From the NCBI RefSeq assembly GCF_019039055.1, contig NZ_JAHOPB010000001.1:2330001-2394000 (forward strand): a stretch of 64,000 bases of DNA, read 5' to 3'. The notes beneath the pieces were generated by a model that saw nothing but the letters and a program-made list of their open reading frames with translations, was not told where the DNA came from and searched no databases. Every line of letters begins with the position of its first letter. The first letter of the stretch is position 1. Of the stretch, positions 1 through 9,372 are shown in pieces. The stretch comes from Reyranella humidisoli (GTDB taxonomy: Bacteria; Pseudomonadota; Alphaproteobacteria; Reyranellales; Reyranellaceae). The translations under genes were made by a program, and so were the position numbers.

Positions 1-822
<822 letters not shown>

Positions 823-902
823 TCATTCGTTCCGTGCAGCGGTCGACATCCGCTGCAGGGCCTTGTGCACGACTTAAAAGACCTCACCCTTTGCATTTCG
901 AC

Positions 903-1020
903 GATCCGGTGGCTTTAGCGAGAGGTGTACACCCGATCCCATTCCGAACTCGGACGTGAAAACTCTCAGCGCCAATGGTACTGTGTCTCAAGGCACGGGA
1001 GAGTAGGTCGCTGCCGGATC
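903..1020 (+). rRNA. rrf: 5S ribosomal RNA
   Basis: The ends pair as GATCCGG (903-909) with CCGGATC (1014-1020), forming helix I. The conserved core CCCGATCCCATTCCGAACTC lies at about 932-951 and GGGAGAGTAGGTCGC at about 998-1012. It sits about 80 bases after the 23S end, as expected for an rrn operon. Confidence 0.96.
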
Positions 1021-1075
1021 TTCCGAATGCAAAGGGAAACATTCCGATACGACGATCACTGCACGCAGGATTTGA

Positions 1076-1152
<77 letters not shown>

Positions 1153-1160
1153 AACTCTAA

Positions 1161-1190
1161 AAGCCGTCCTCGAAAGAGGGCGGCTTTTGT
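1161..1190 (+). terminator. rrn operon intrinsic terminator
   Basis: The hairpin has arms AAGCCGTCCTC (1161-1171) and GAGGGCGGCTT (1176-1186) with a GAAA tetraloop and one G-T wobble, followed by a short T run. It ends the 23S-5S-tRNA transcript just upstream of the next gene. Confidence 0.85.
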
Positions 1191-1219
1191 GCGTCCGGGC
1201 GCCGGTTAGGAGAACGCAG

Positions 1220-3580
1220 ATGGGTGGACCGCAGAAGATCCCGGCCTTTTGCACGCAATGCCGGTCGCGCTGTGGCTGCATCGCCGTCGTGGAAGACGGG
1301 CGCTTGCGGGGGATCGAGCCTTTGCCGGATCATCCGACCGGCCAGGCGCTTTGTCCGAAGGGCCGGGCGGCCCCCGAACTCGTCTATCATCCAGAACGCG
1401 TGACGACCCCTCTTCGCCGGACCCGACCGAAGGGCGCCGCCGATCCCGGCTGGACGCCGATCAGCTGGGACGAGGCACTGACGGAAATCGCCGCTCGCCT
1501 GTCCCGTATCCGGGAGGTGCACGGCGCCGAACAGGTTGCCTTCTCGGTCACCACGCCGAGCGGGTCGCATATTTCGGATTCGATCTCCTGGGTCGAGCGC
1601 TTCATCCGCGCCTACGGCAGTCCGAACACGATCTACGGAACTGAAATCTGCAACTGGCACAAGGACTACGCCTCCCGCTTCACCTACGGCCACGATGTCG
1701 GCACGCCGGATTTCGCCAACACGGACTGCATCGTGCTGTGGGGAAACAATCCCGCGGCGACGTGGCTGGCGCGTCAGGTGGAGATACAAAAGGGCCTGAA
1801 GAACGGCGCGCGCATGATCGTCATCGATCCGCGACCGACGGCGCTGGCCAAACGGGCGAGCCAGTGGCTGCGGGTGCGCCCCGGCACCGACCAGGCGGTC
1901 GCCCTCGGGCTTGCGAATCTGCTAATCTCGAGCGGACGCTTCGATCGCGCCTTTGCCGGGACCTGGACGAACGCCAGCCTGCTCGTGCGCTCCGACACGG
2001 GCCACTTTCTGCGCCAGAGCGACCTTCGGGCCGATGGCCGGAGCGACGTTCTGTTTTCTCAAGCCGGCGAGGGCGGTGGCCTGTTGCCTTTCGATGCGAC
2101 GAGCGAAGGCTCCGCCACGCCCGTCCTGCGGTGGAGCGGCACTGTCGAAACGCTCTCCGGCCCCGTCCTGTGTCACACGGCGCTGGAATTGTTCGCGGGG
2201 GAAGCGGCCGAGTTTCCGCCGGAGCGTGTCGCCGAAGTAAGCGGCATCGAGCCCGGCGACCTCGCGAAGGCTGCCGACATCATCGCCGGCGCGAAGTCGG
2301 TTGCCTATTACGCCTGGAACGGTGTCGGGCAGAGCGTCACGGCCACCCAGACCGATCGCGCGATTTCGAATCTCTACGCACTCACCGGCAGCTATGGCCG
2401 TAAAGGCGGCAACGTGCCGGGCGGTGCTGCGCCCTTCGTCGATATTTCCGGCCAGGATCTTCTGTCCTCGGAACAGCGCGACAAGGCGCTCGGTCTCGCC
2501 GAGCGGCCCCTCGGTCCCGGCCTTCAAGGCTGGGTCACGGCCCGCGATGTCTACAAGGCCGTGCTGACGAAGGCGCCCTATCCCGTGCGCATGTTGATGT
2601 CGTTCGGCACCAACCTCCTGGTGTCGCAGCCGGATACGGAAACCGCCCGTCAGGCGCTGTCGGCGCTGGAATTCCACGTCCATGCGGATTTCTTCGTCAA
2701 TGCGACGGCCCGCTACGCCGACATCATCCTGCCCGTCGCGACCTCGTGGGAGCGGGAAGGCTTGCGCACGGGCTTCGACGGCAGCCTCGAGGGACTGCGG
2801 CATGTCCAGCTCCGGCCACCTGTCGTCGCGCCCGTCGGCGAGGCCCGCTCCGACACCGACATCGTGATGGGACTCGCCGCCGGGCTTGGCCTCGGTGAGC
2901 GGATGTTCGATCTCGATGCCGACCGCGGCCACAACGCCGTCCTGGCCAAAACGGGACTGACCGTCGAGATGTTGCGCGGCTCTCCGGCGGGCATCGTGGT
3001 CGAGGGCGCAGCGCAGCTCGACGCCCAGGCGGCTCCGCACGACGGCCGTCCCCGCGGTTACCCGACCCCGACCGGCAAAATCGAAATCTATTCGGAGCGG
3101 CTGCTGCTGGCCGGCTACCGGCCGCTACCCGGTCTCGACGTCAAAGATCTTCTGCCGGTCGACGCGAATTACCCGCTGCGCCTCGGCAGTGCCAAGAGCG
3201 TCGCCTACTGCCACAGCCAGCACCGCAATATCGACTCGCTGCGCCGGCTGGTCCCCGACCCGGTCGTGGAGATCTCGCCTGAAGATGCGGCGGCCCGCTC
3301 GATCGTTCAGCGCGACTGGGTTCGCATCAGGACACGGAGCGGTGACGTGGTTGCCCGGGCGGCCATCGTGCCGGGTCTCGCGCCCGGAGCCGTGTTCGGC
3401 CAGCACGGCTGGTGGGTCGATGGGGGCGACGGCACGCCGTATGATCGCAGTCACCCTCTGGCCGCGAACCTGAACGGCGCGATCGGCACCGACCGGGCCG
3501 ATCCCGTCAGCGGCTCGATCCCGCTGCGGTGCTCGTGGTGCGAGATCGAAAAGATGGCGGGTGAGCCCCGGCCGGCGTGA
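1220..3580 (+). CDS. molybdopterin-dependent oxidoreductase (DMSO reductase family)
   Basis: The protein has 786 aa and is a catalytic subunit of the molybdopterin/[4Fe-4S] family. Cluster ligands are visible as C11, C14, C18 and C45 (CxxCxxxC then LCPKG). C144 in EICNW is a candidate molybdenum ligand. The C-terminal part (from about residue 640) looks like the molydopterin dinucleotide-binding domain. There is no Tat or Sec signal, so a cytoplasmic location is likely. The ATG at 1220 is chosen because TAGGAGA lies just upstream; an in-frame start at 1187 would overlap the terminator. It heads a plus-strand cluster reaching 8403. No separate iron-sulfur or membrane subunit is next to it. The substrate is unknown. 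Confidence 0.9.
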   Translation: MGGPQKIPAFCTQCRSRCGCIAVVEDGRLRGIEPLPDHPTGQALCPKGRAAPELVYHPERVTTPLRRTRPKGAADPGWTPISWDEALTEIAARLSRIREVHGAEQVAFSVTTPSGSHISDSISWVERFIRAYGSPNTIYGTEICNWHKDYASRFTYGHDVGTPDFANTDCIVLWGNNPAATWLARQVEIQKGLKNGARMIVIDPRPTALAKRASQWLRVRPGTDQAVALGLANLLISSGRFDRAFAGTWTNASLLVRSDTGHFLRQSDLRADGRSDVLFSQAGEGGGLLPFDATSEGSATPVLRWSGTVETLSGPVLCHTALELFAGEAAEFPPERVAEVSGIEPGDLAKAADIIAGAKSVAYYAWNGVGQSVTATQTDRAISNLYALTGSYGRKGGNVPGGAAPFVDISGQDLLSSEQRDKALGLAERPLGPGLQGWVTARDVYKAVLTKAPYPVRMLMSFGTNLLVSQPDTETARQALSALEFHVHADFFVNATARYADIILPVATSWEREGLRTGFDGSLEGLRHVQLRPPVVAPVGEARSDTDIVMGLAAGLGLGERMFDLDADRGHNAVLAKTGLTVEMLRGSPAGIVVEGAAQLDAQAAPHDGRPRGYPTPTGKIEIYSERLLLAGYRPLPGLDVKDLLPVDANYPLRLGSAKSVAYCHSQHRNIDSLRRLVPDPVVEISPEDAAARSIVQRDWVRIRTRSGDVVARAAIVPGLAPGAVFGQHGWWVDGGDGTPYDRSHPLAANLNGAIGTDRADPVSGSIPLRCSWCEIEKMAGEPRPA

Positions 3581-3642
3581 CGGTCGGCGTGACGGCCGGA
3601 ATGCAACGTGCTCCAGTGGGTAGGGTCCACCGCTGAGCCGAC

Positions 3643-4419
3643 ATGTCACACGATCCGCTTGATCTCTTCCGACTGAAAGGCCGCACCGCCCTGGTGACCG
3701 GCGCCCGCCGGGAAATCGGCCGGGCCATCGCGCTCGCGCTGGGCCGTGCCGGTGCGCAGGTCGCGATTCATCACGCCGGTACTCCCGAGGAGGAAGCGGA
3801 TGCCGGGGCCGTCGTCCGCGAGCTCGAACAGGATGGCGGAACTGCGCGCGCTTTCGCGCAGGACTTCGCGCTCGACGATGCCGGGCGCCGGCTGGCCGAA
3901 ACCGTGTCGGCCTGGTCGCCGGTCGACATCCTGGTTCTGAACGCCTCGATCGAATTGCCGGAACCCTTCGAGGCGATCGATCGCGGGCGGTTCGACCGGC
4001 AGATCGCGGTCAATCTGCGGAGCCCGATGGAGTTGCTGCAGGAACTGGTCCCGCCGATGGGGCGCCGCGGCTGGGGGCGGGTCGTGACGATCGGCAGCGT
4101 CCAGCAGGTCAGGCCGCATCCCCGCATGCTGGTCTATGCCGGGACCAAGGCGGCGCAGTTGAACTGGGCCTGGAATCTCGCCCGGCAATTCGGTGGTCAG
4201 GGCGTCACGGTGAACAATCTCGCGCCGGGCGCCATCCTGACAGCGCGCAACCGCGAACAGATGGCGGTCGAGGGCGAGGTATTGGCTCAGCGCATTCCGA
4301 CGGGCCGGCTCGGTCGGCCCGACGACCTGGTGGGCGCGGCCCTGCTTCTGTGTTCGGATGCCGGCGCCTACATCAACGGCATCAATCTTTACGTCGATGG
4401 GGGCCGCTCCATCGCCTAG
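3643..4419 (+). CDS. short-chain dehydrogenase/reductase (SDR)
   Basis: This 258 aa protein has the classical SDR layout: an N-terminal NAD(P) fold (VTGARREIG at about residues 17-25), NAS motif in the LVLNAS segment, catalytic Ser in IGSVQQ, and YxxxK in LVYAGTKAA. The nucleotide motif TGARREIG replaces the usual Gly-rich TGxxxGIG at two places, with charged R and E where small residues are common. The C-terminal NGINLYVDGG is typical. It lies 62 bp after the molybdopterin gene and 29 bp before the next, so co-transcription is likely. The substrate cannot be inferred. Confidence 0.9.
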   Translation: MSHDPLDLFRLKGRTALVTGARREIGRAIALALGRAGAQVAIHHAGTPEEEADAGAVVRELEQDGGTARAFAQDFALDDAGRRLAETVSAWSPVDILVLNASIELPEPFEAIDRGRFDRQIAVNLRSPMELLQELVPPMGRRGWGRVVTIGSVQQVRPHPRMLVYAGTKAAQLNWAWNLARQFGGQGVTVNNLAPGAILTARNREQMAVEGEVLAQRIPTGRLGRPDDLVGAALLLCSDAGAYINGINLYVDGGRSIA

Positions 4420-4448
4420 GATCGACGCTGCACGTCAGCAGGGTTCAC

Positions 4449-4925
4449 ATGGCCGCCGCTCCCGACACTCGCCTTTCAGACACCGAGGTAGACGACCTCA
4501 GGAAAATCGCCGGGACGATGGTTCCCGCAGACACCGCTCTCGGCATGCCGGGCGCCGACGATCCGCTCATCCTGGACGACATCGTGCGATCGCTGGGTCG
4601 CGATCTTCCGCTGGTGCGCGAGGCGCTCGTCGCCATCTCGACGAAGTCCGGCGGGACGTTCGCCGACAGGGGCCAGGACGCACGGGAAGCGCTGATCAAC
4701 GAATGGTATCCCGGCGGTGGCGGGCCGGCCGCCGCTCTCGGACGGGTGATCGTTGGAGCCTACTATCGCGACGACCGCGTCCTGCGGGCGCTGGGGCACG
4801 AGGCGCGCGCGCCTTTCCCGAAGGGTTACGTGCTCGAGCAGGGCGACTGGTCGCTGCTCGACGTCGTGCGTAAGAGACCGACGCTCTGGCGCGACGATCG
4901 AGTCCTCCCGACGGGAGGGCGCTGA
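4449..4925 (+). CDS. small subunit resembling gluconate 2-dehydrogenase subunit 3
   Basis: This 158 aa protein resembles the small partner subunits (gluconate 2-dehydrogenase subunit 3 family) that accompany GMC flavoenzymes. The assignment rests on its size, an early LRKIAGTMVPAD segment and its position directly before the GMC gene, with a one-base gap. Classical members carry a Tat signal and travel with the flavoprotein to the periplasm; none is visible here. The start is the ATG at 4449, preceded by a modest AGCAGGG; in-frame upstream codons would run into the SDR gene. Confidence 0.7.
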   Translation: MAAAPDTRLSDTEVDDLRKIAGTMVPADTALGMPGADDPLILDDIVRSLGRDLPLVREALVAISTKSGGTFADRGQDAREALINEWYPGGGGPAAALGRVIVGAYYRDDRVLRALGHEARAPFPKGYVLEQGDWSLLDVVRKRPTLWRDDRVLPTGGR

Positions 4926-4926
4926 C

Positions 4927-6531
4927 ATGGCGGCGAACGAAAAGGTCGATGTCCTGATCATCGGCTCGGGCGCGTCGGGCGCGGCCGTGGCCTGGAGCCT
5001 CGCCGAAACGAAGATGCGGATCCTGTGCCTGGAGCAGGGCGACTGGATGAAGCCGACGGACTTCCCCAGCAACGGCCGTGACTGGGAGGCGCGGCGCTAC
5101 ACGGATTTCGAGATCAGTCCGAACCGTCGCGGTCGTGACACCGACTATCCGATCAACGACGACAATTCGCTGATGAAGATCGCCAACTTCAACGGCGTCG
5201 GCGGCGGCACGATCATCTACACGGCCCACTGGCCGCGCATGCACCCCTCGGACTTCCGCGTGAAGTCGCTGGACGGCGTGGCCGAAGACTGGCCCGTCGA
5301 CTACTGGGCACTCGAAAAATTCTATGACGAGAACGACCGGATGATGGGCGTCTCTGGCCTGGCCGGCGATCCCGGCGTGCCGCCGCGCCATCCGCCCATG
5401 CCGCCGATCGGGCTCGGCAAGACCGGTACCCGTTATGGCCAGGCGATGAATCGGCTGGGCTGGCACTGGTGGCCGTCCGACAGCAGCATCGCCACCACCG
5501 ACTATGAGGGCCGGGCGGGCTGCATCAACCTCGGCCACTGCACGCCGGGCTGCGCGCAGGGCGCCAAGGCCAGCACCGACATCACCTACTGGCCGCTGGC
5601 GCTGCGGGCCGGCGTCGAGCTGCGCACGCGCTGCCGGGTGCGCGAGATCACCACCGACGAGCACGGCATGGCGGCCGGCGCCGTCTATTACGATGCCGAC
5701 GGCGTCGAGCATTTCCAGCGGGCCGAGGTTGTCATCCTGGCCTGCAACGGCGTGGGCACGCCGCGCCTGCTGCTGAATTCGGCCTCCGCGAAGTTCCCGA
5801 ACGGTCTCGCCAATTCGTCGGGCCTCGTGGGCCGGAACCTGATGCTGCATCCCTGGCCGATGGTATCGGGCTATGTCGACGAGCCGCTGGACGGCGGGCG
5901 TGGCCCCATCAACACGATCTGGAGCAAGCAGTTCTACGAGACCGACCCGTCGCGCGACTTCGTGCGCGGCTACACGCTGCAGTTCAGCCGCGGCACCGGT
6001 CCGGCCAACCAGGCGATCGTGGGCGCGGCTTCCGGCCTCCTGCCATGGGGCCGCGATCATCATCGCCACTACCGGCAAATGCTGGATCACCGGCTGAACA
6101 TCGGCGTGGCCTGCGAGGACCTGCCGGAGGAGCACAACCGGGTGACGCTCGATCCCGTCCTGAAGGACAGCAACGGCATACCGGCGCCCAAGATCGACTA
6201 CACGATCAGCGAGAACACGCGCCGCATGATGGAGCACGGGATTGCCCGCGCCGAAGAGATCCTGGCCGAAGCCGGCGCCACCCGGCTGTTCGCGTCGCGC
6301 ACCGCATTGAACTATCCGGGCCACCTGCTCGGCACGGCGCAGATGGGCACGGATCCGGAGCGCTCGGTGGTGAACGAATGGGGCCGGAGCCACGACGTCA
6401 GGAACCTGTTCATCGTCGACGGCAGCATCTGGGTGACTTCGGGCGGCGTGAACCCGACCTCGACCATCCAGGCCCTGGCGCTCTACGTCGCCGATCAGAT
6501 GAAGCAGCGGCTGGCCTCGCTTTTCGACTGA
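4927..6531 (+). CDS. GMC-family FAD oxidoreductase
   Basis: This 534 aa flavoprotein has the N-terminal FAD-binding motif GSGASG at residues 13-18 and a GGGTIIYTAHWPR segment after it. A Cys-containing GCINLGHCTPGC stretch is seen in the middle. The C-terminal GMC domain has HLLGTAQMG (candidate catalytic His) and GGVNPTSTIQ (second catalytic residue, Asn). GGAGGG precedes the ATG. It most resembles the gluconate/sorbitol dehydrogenase branch, pairing with the preceding small subunit. These systems normally also have a cytochrome c subunit, and none is present. The substrate is probably a sugar, polyol or other alcohol. Confidence 0.9.
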   Translation: MAANEKVDVLIIGSGASGAAVAWSLAETKMRILCLEQGDWMKPTDFPSNGRDWEARRYTDFEISPNRRGRDTDYPINDDNSLMKIANFNGVGGGTIIYTAHWPRMHPSDFRVKSLDGVAEDWPVDYWALEKFYDENDRMMGVSGLAGDPGVPPRHPPMPPIGLGKTGTRYGQAMNRLGWHWWPSDSSIATTDYEGRAGCINLGHCTPGCAQGAKASTDITYWPLALRAGVELRTRCRVREITTDEHGMAAGAVYYDADGVEHFQRAEVVILACNGVGTPRLLLNSASAKFPNGLANSSGLVGRNLMLHPWPMVSGYVDEPLDGGRGPINTIWSKQFYETDPSRDFVRGYTLQFSRGTGPANQAIVGAASGLLPWGRDHHRHYRQMLDHRLNIGVACEDLPEEHNRVTLDPVLKDSNGIPAPKIDYTISENTRRMMEHGIARAEEILAEAGATRLFASRTALNYPGHLLGTAQMGTDPERSVVNEWGRSHDVRNLFIVDGSIWVTSGGVNPTSTIQALALYVADQMKQRLASLFD

Positions 6532-6587
6532 TCGGCCGACGGTCATGGCTGGCGCGGCGGGACATGTTGCGTCACAGTCAGCACGTC

Positions 6588-7340
6588 ATGCGCGCCATCA
6601 TCATCGGAGCCGGCCGTGGCAGCCGGCTCATGCCCACCACCGAAGACGCCCCCAAATGCTTTGCCGAGATCCAGGGCAAGCGCATCCTGGACTGGACCGT
6701 CGAGGCCCTGAGGGGCGGGGGCTGCACCGAGATCGTGTTCATCGGCGGCTATCGCATCGACTCGGTGAAGCGCGACTATCCGGACTTCATCTTCCGCGAG
6801 AACAGGGACTGGCCCGACAACAACATCCTCGTCTCGCTGATGTGCGCCGAGGACCTGATGGACCGCCCCTTCGTCACCAGCTACTCCGACATCCTGTTCA
6901 CGAAAGACGTCGTGCGAGGCCTGGTCGAGTCGAAGGACGAGCTGGCGCTGGGCGTCGATGCCGACTGGCGCGAGCACTACAAGCCGCGCACCCAGCATCC
7001 GCCGCATGACGCCGAGAAGGTGATCACCCGCGGTGACCGGGTCGAGCGCGTCTACCGCACGATTCCCTACGATGAGGCGACCGGCGAATTCATCGGCGTA
7101 GCGAAGTTCGGCGCCGAGGGCGCGGCCCGGTTCCGTGATTTCTACCATCGCCGCAAGGCCGAGTTCTGGGACAGGCCCTATCGCGAGGCGGCGATCTTCC
7201 AGAAAGCGTACCTGATCCACATGTTCCAGGACATGATCGAGCAGGGCATGTCGTTCGGCCATGCCGATACGCCGGGCAAGTATCGCGAGATCGATACGCA
7301 GGAAGACATGAACCTCGCCCAGACCCTGTGGAAGCCATGA
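6588..7340 (+). CDS. nucleotidyltransferase, LicC/PntC-like
   Basis: The 250 aa protein is a nucleotide-diphospho-sugar transferase fold enzyme. It starts with the NTP-binding motif GAGRGSRLMPTTEDAPKC (residues 7-24), followed by a metal-binding Asp in TSYSDILF and an EIDTQEDMNLA ending. The pattern resembles small cytidylyltransferases acting on phosphocholine or phosphonates rather than dedicated sugar enzymes; this is inference. The start at 6588 fits the fold; an ATG eight codons upstream (6564) is an alternative. It lies between the GMC oxidoreductase and the MetE-like gene with a one-base gap to the latter, so they are probably translated from one message. Confidence 0.8.
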   Translation: MRAIIIGAGRGSRLMPTTEDAPKCFAEIQGKRILDWTVEALRGGGCTEIVFIGGYRIDSVKRDYPDFIFRENRDWPDNNILVSLMCAEDLMDRPFVTSYSDILFTKDVVRGLVESKDELALGVDADWREHYKPRTQHPPHDAEKVITRGDRVERVYRTIPYDEATGEFIGVAKFGAEGAARFRDFYHRRKAEFWDRPYREAAIFQKAYLIHMFQDMIEQGMSFGHADTPGKYREIDTQEDMNLAQTLWKP

Positions 7341-7341
7341 A

Positions 7342-8403
7342 ATGAAGACCCTGCCGCTGTTTCCCGCCTCGATCGTCGGTTCGATCCCGCGCCCGCTCGT
7401 GATCCGCGAGCTGATCGAGAAGCCGGCGTGGGACGAGACCGACCGCAACACGATGGACGCCGCCATCCGTTTCGTCGTGGCGCTGCAGGAGCGCGCTGGC
7501 CTCGATGTCGTGAACGACGGCGAATGGCGCCGTCGCTCCTATATCGGCGTCATCGCGGAACTGGCGCACGGCTTCACGCTGGAGGTCAATCCGGCGGACG
7601 GGCGGCCCTGGACCGTCGTGACCGAGAAACTGACGCCGAAGGCGGCCGGCTTTGTCGCAGCCGAAGCGAAGTTCGTGAAGGAGATCGCAAGGGTCGCCAC
7701 CAAGATCACGCTACCGGCGCCGGCGCTGCTGGGCGAGCGGCTGTGGGACAAGGGCCGCTCGGGCAAGGCCTATCCGAAGCGTGAGGATTTCGTGCGTGAC
7801 TGCGTGGCGCCGCTGCGCGCCGAGATCGCGCTGCTGCAGGACATGGGCGTCGAGATCGTGCAGATCGATGATCCGCATCTCTGCCTGTTCGTCGATCCCG
7901 ATGTGCGCCGGAGCTATGAGGATCCCGACCGTGCCGCCGACTTCGCGGTAGAAATGATTAACGAGACGGTAAAGGGCTTCGACGGGATCAAGTTCGCCGT
8001 CCATCTCTGCCGCCGTGCCGGCGCGCGCGTGCGCGGCGAAAAGCATCATGCCGGCACTTACGGGCCGATCCTGAACCAGCTCAACAAGCTCAAGGTCCAG
8101 CATCTCACGATGGAGTTCACCGCCGCCGGCGCCGACGATCTCGAGAGTCTGGGCCGCCTGCGCGAGGATTTCGAGCTGGGCCTCGGCGTCGTCGACGTGA
8201 CGCCCGGCGCGCCCGAGGCCGCGGCGCTGATCGTGTCGCGCGTCGAGCGCGCCCTCACGCGCATCGACAAGAAGCGCATCACCCTGAATCCCGATTGCGG
8301 TTTCGCGCCGGGCTCGGCGGCGAAGGTCGATACCGACGAGGTCTATCTCAAGCTCAAGGCCGAAGCCGAGGCCGCCCGGATCCTGCGCGCCAAGTACGCC
8401 TAG
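7342..8403 (+). CDS. MetE C-terminal-domain-like zinc protein
   Basis: This 353 aa protein resembles the catalytic C-terminal barrel of cobalamin-independent methionine synthase but lacks the N-terminal half, so it is less than half the size of MetE. Candidate zinc ligands are in place: H221 and C223 (AVHLCRR), E259 (TMEFT) and C319 (LNPDCGF). The substrate-binding DGEWRR segment is near residue 59. Stand-alone proteins of this type include archaeal MetE-like methyltransferases and poorly understood bacterial relatives. As the last gene of the operon it may act on a thiol or methylated intermediate made by the preceding enzymes; that is speculation. Confidence 0.8.
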   Translation: MKTLPLFPASIVGSIPRPLVIRELIEKPAWDETDRNTMDAAIRFVVALQERAGLDVVNDGEWRRRSYIGVIAELAHGFTLEVNPADGRPWTVVTEKLTPKAAGFVAAEAKFVKEIARVATKITLPAPALLGERLWDKGRSGKAYPKREDFVRDCVAPLRAEIALLQDMGVEIVQIDDPHLCLFVDPDVRRSYEDPDRAADFAVEMINETVKGFDGIKFAVHLCRRAGARVRGEKHHAGTYGPILNQLNKLKVQHLTMEFTAAGADDLESLGRLREDFELGLGVVDVTPGAPEAAALIVSRVERALTRIDKKRITLNPDCGFAPGSAAKVDTDEVYLKLKAEAEAARILRAKYA

Positions 8404-8436
8404 GGTCTTTCCAAGGAGCACGGAAACACACCCCAA

Positions 8437-8547
8437 CCTCATGCTGAGGAGTGCTCCGCAGGAGCGCGTCTCGAAGCATGGGCGCGAGCACCACGTTTGC
8501 TGCCTATCCTTCGAGACGGCCGCTGCGCGGCCTCCTCAGGATGAGGT
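8437..8547. repeat. palindromic intergenic repeat, family B copy 1
   Basis: The two arms read roughly CCTCATGCTGAGGAG...CGTCTCGAAGCATGGG and CCTATCCTTCGAGACGG...CTCCTCAGGATGAGG, an inverted pair. Related copies lie at 21832-21938 and 56655-56771. It lies in the 286-bp convergent gap between the MetE-like gene and tetR, which otherwise holds only the family C element next to it. Confidence 0.8.
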
Positions 8548-8593
8548 AGTGCGGTTGCGGTACGACTTGAGGCGGAAAGACTCTAGGCGACCT

Positions 8594-8682
8594 CCGTCGT
8601 CCTGAGCGGAGCCGCCCGGAGGGCGGAGCAGTCGAAGGACCTCTTTTCCCACGCACCTATTGTCGAAGTGAAAAGAGGTCCC
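8594..8682. repeat. palindromic intergenic repeat, family C copy 1
   Basis: It begins CCGTCGTCCTGAGCGGAG, has GTCGAAGGACCTCTTTTC in the centre and closes with GAAAAGAGGTCC, so the inner arms form a hairpin. A close copy is at 59325-59425. It ends 8 bases from the TetR stop codon and may serve as a terminator for both converging genes. Confidence 0.75.
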
Positions 8683-8689
8683 GAGATCG

Positions 8690-9301
8690 TTACCGGCAGA
8701 TCACCGGGATCATCGACCTTGTGAAGACCCGCAGGTCCGCTGCCGGTACGCCCAGTCGCGCGCGGATACCGGTGGCGTAGAGGATGGCGCCAGCCATGCT
8801 GGCCCGTTCGGCGGGCGAGGGCGCGGGCTTCAGGTCGCTGTTCGCGAACCCGCGCTCGAAGGCCTTCTCGAAGCCGGCGAGTATCTGGTGGGCGGCCGCG
8901 CCGATCTGCGGATGGCTGGTCGCTTCGACGGTTGCGGTGCCGACTATGATGCAGCCCGGCCTGTTCGGCGGCCGGGTATAGATGTCGATCGCGCCCTTGT
9001 AGATGCGGCCGAGCCGCTGCTCGATCGGCTCCGGTCCCGACAGCACCGCGTCCATCGCCTCGACGCTCTTCTCGCCGATATGGCGCAGCATGCTGATGTA
9101 GAGCTGCTCCTTGTCGCCGAATGCGGCGTAGAGGCTCGGCCGGTTGAGGCCGGCGGCGGCGCAGAGCTCGTCGAGCGAGGCCGCCGCAAATCCTTTGGCG
9201 AGGAAGACGTCGCGCACGCGTTCCAATACCTCGCTGGTAATGAATTCGCGCGGGCGCCCGCGCGGGCGCGGTTCCTTGCCTAATTTTGTACTGTCTCGCA
9301 T
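8690..9301 (-). CDS. TetR/AcrR family transcriptional regulator
   Basis: The 203 aa protein has an N-terminal helix-turn-helix at about residues 28-70, with SLDELCAAAGLNRPSLYAAF as the recognisable DNA-binding segment, and a variable ligand-binding C-terminal part. A basic, Arg-Pro-rich tail (PRPRGRPRE) precedes the HTH. It is transcribed away from the DUF1127 and glutathione transferase genes, with a near-perfect inverted repeat between the starts, so it most likely represses itself and them. The ligand is unknown. The ATG at 9301 is chosen because upstream codons lack the family pattern. Confidence 0.9.
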   Translation of the reverse strand: MRDSTKLGKEPRPRGRPREFITSEVLERVRDVFLAKGFAAASLDELCAAAGLNRPSLYAAFGDKEQLYISMLRHIGEKSVEAMDAVLSGPEPIEQRLGRIYKGAIDIYTRPPNRPGCIIVGTATVEATSHPQIGAAAHQILAGFEKAFERGFANSDLKPAPSPAERASMAGAILYATGIRARLGVPAADLRVFTRSMIPVICR

Positions 9302-9327
9302 AATTATCCTTGACGCAGGGCGTCGTC

Positions 9328-9359
9328 CGTATTTGTGTACCACTTCGTACATAAATACG
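9328..9359. promoter_or_regulatory. candidate TetR operator (inverted repeat)
   Basis: Arms of 13 bp (9328-9340 and 9347-9359) match at 12 positions around a 6-bp spacer: CGTATTTGTGTAC and GTACATAAATACG. It lies in the divergent gap between the tetR start (9301) and the DUF1127 start (9373), where an autoregulated TetR operator is expected. It is also one of the most AT-rich spots nearby, consistent with overlapping promoters. Confidence 0.7.
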
Positions 9360-9372
9360 AAAGCAGTCCACC

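Noticed and set aside
4696..6546. 616-codon open frame on the minus strand
   Set aside because: Antisense shadow of the GMC oxidoreductase gene.
8404..8689. Possible CRISPR array from repeated segments
   Set aside because: The repeats are inverted pairs of interspersed families, not regular direct repeats with spacers.
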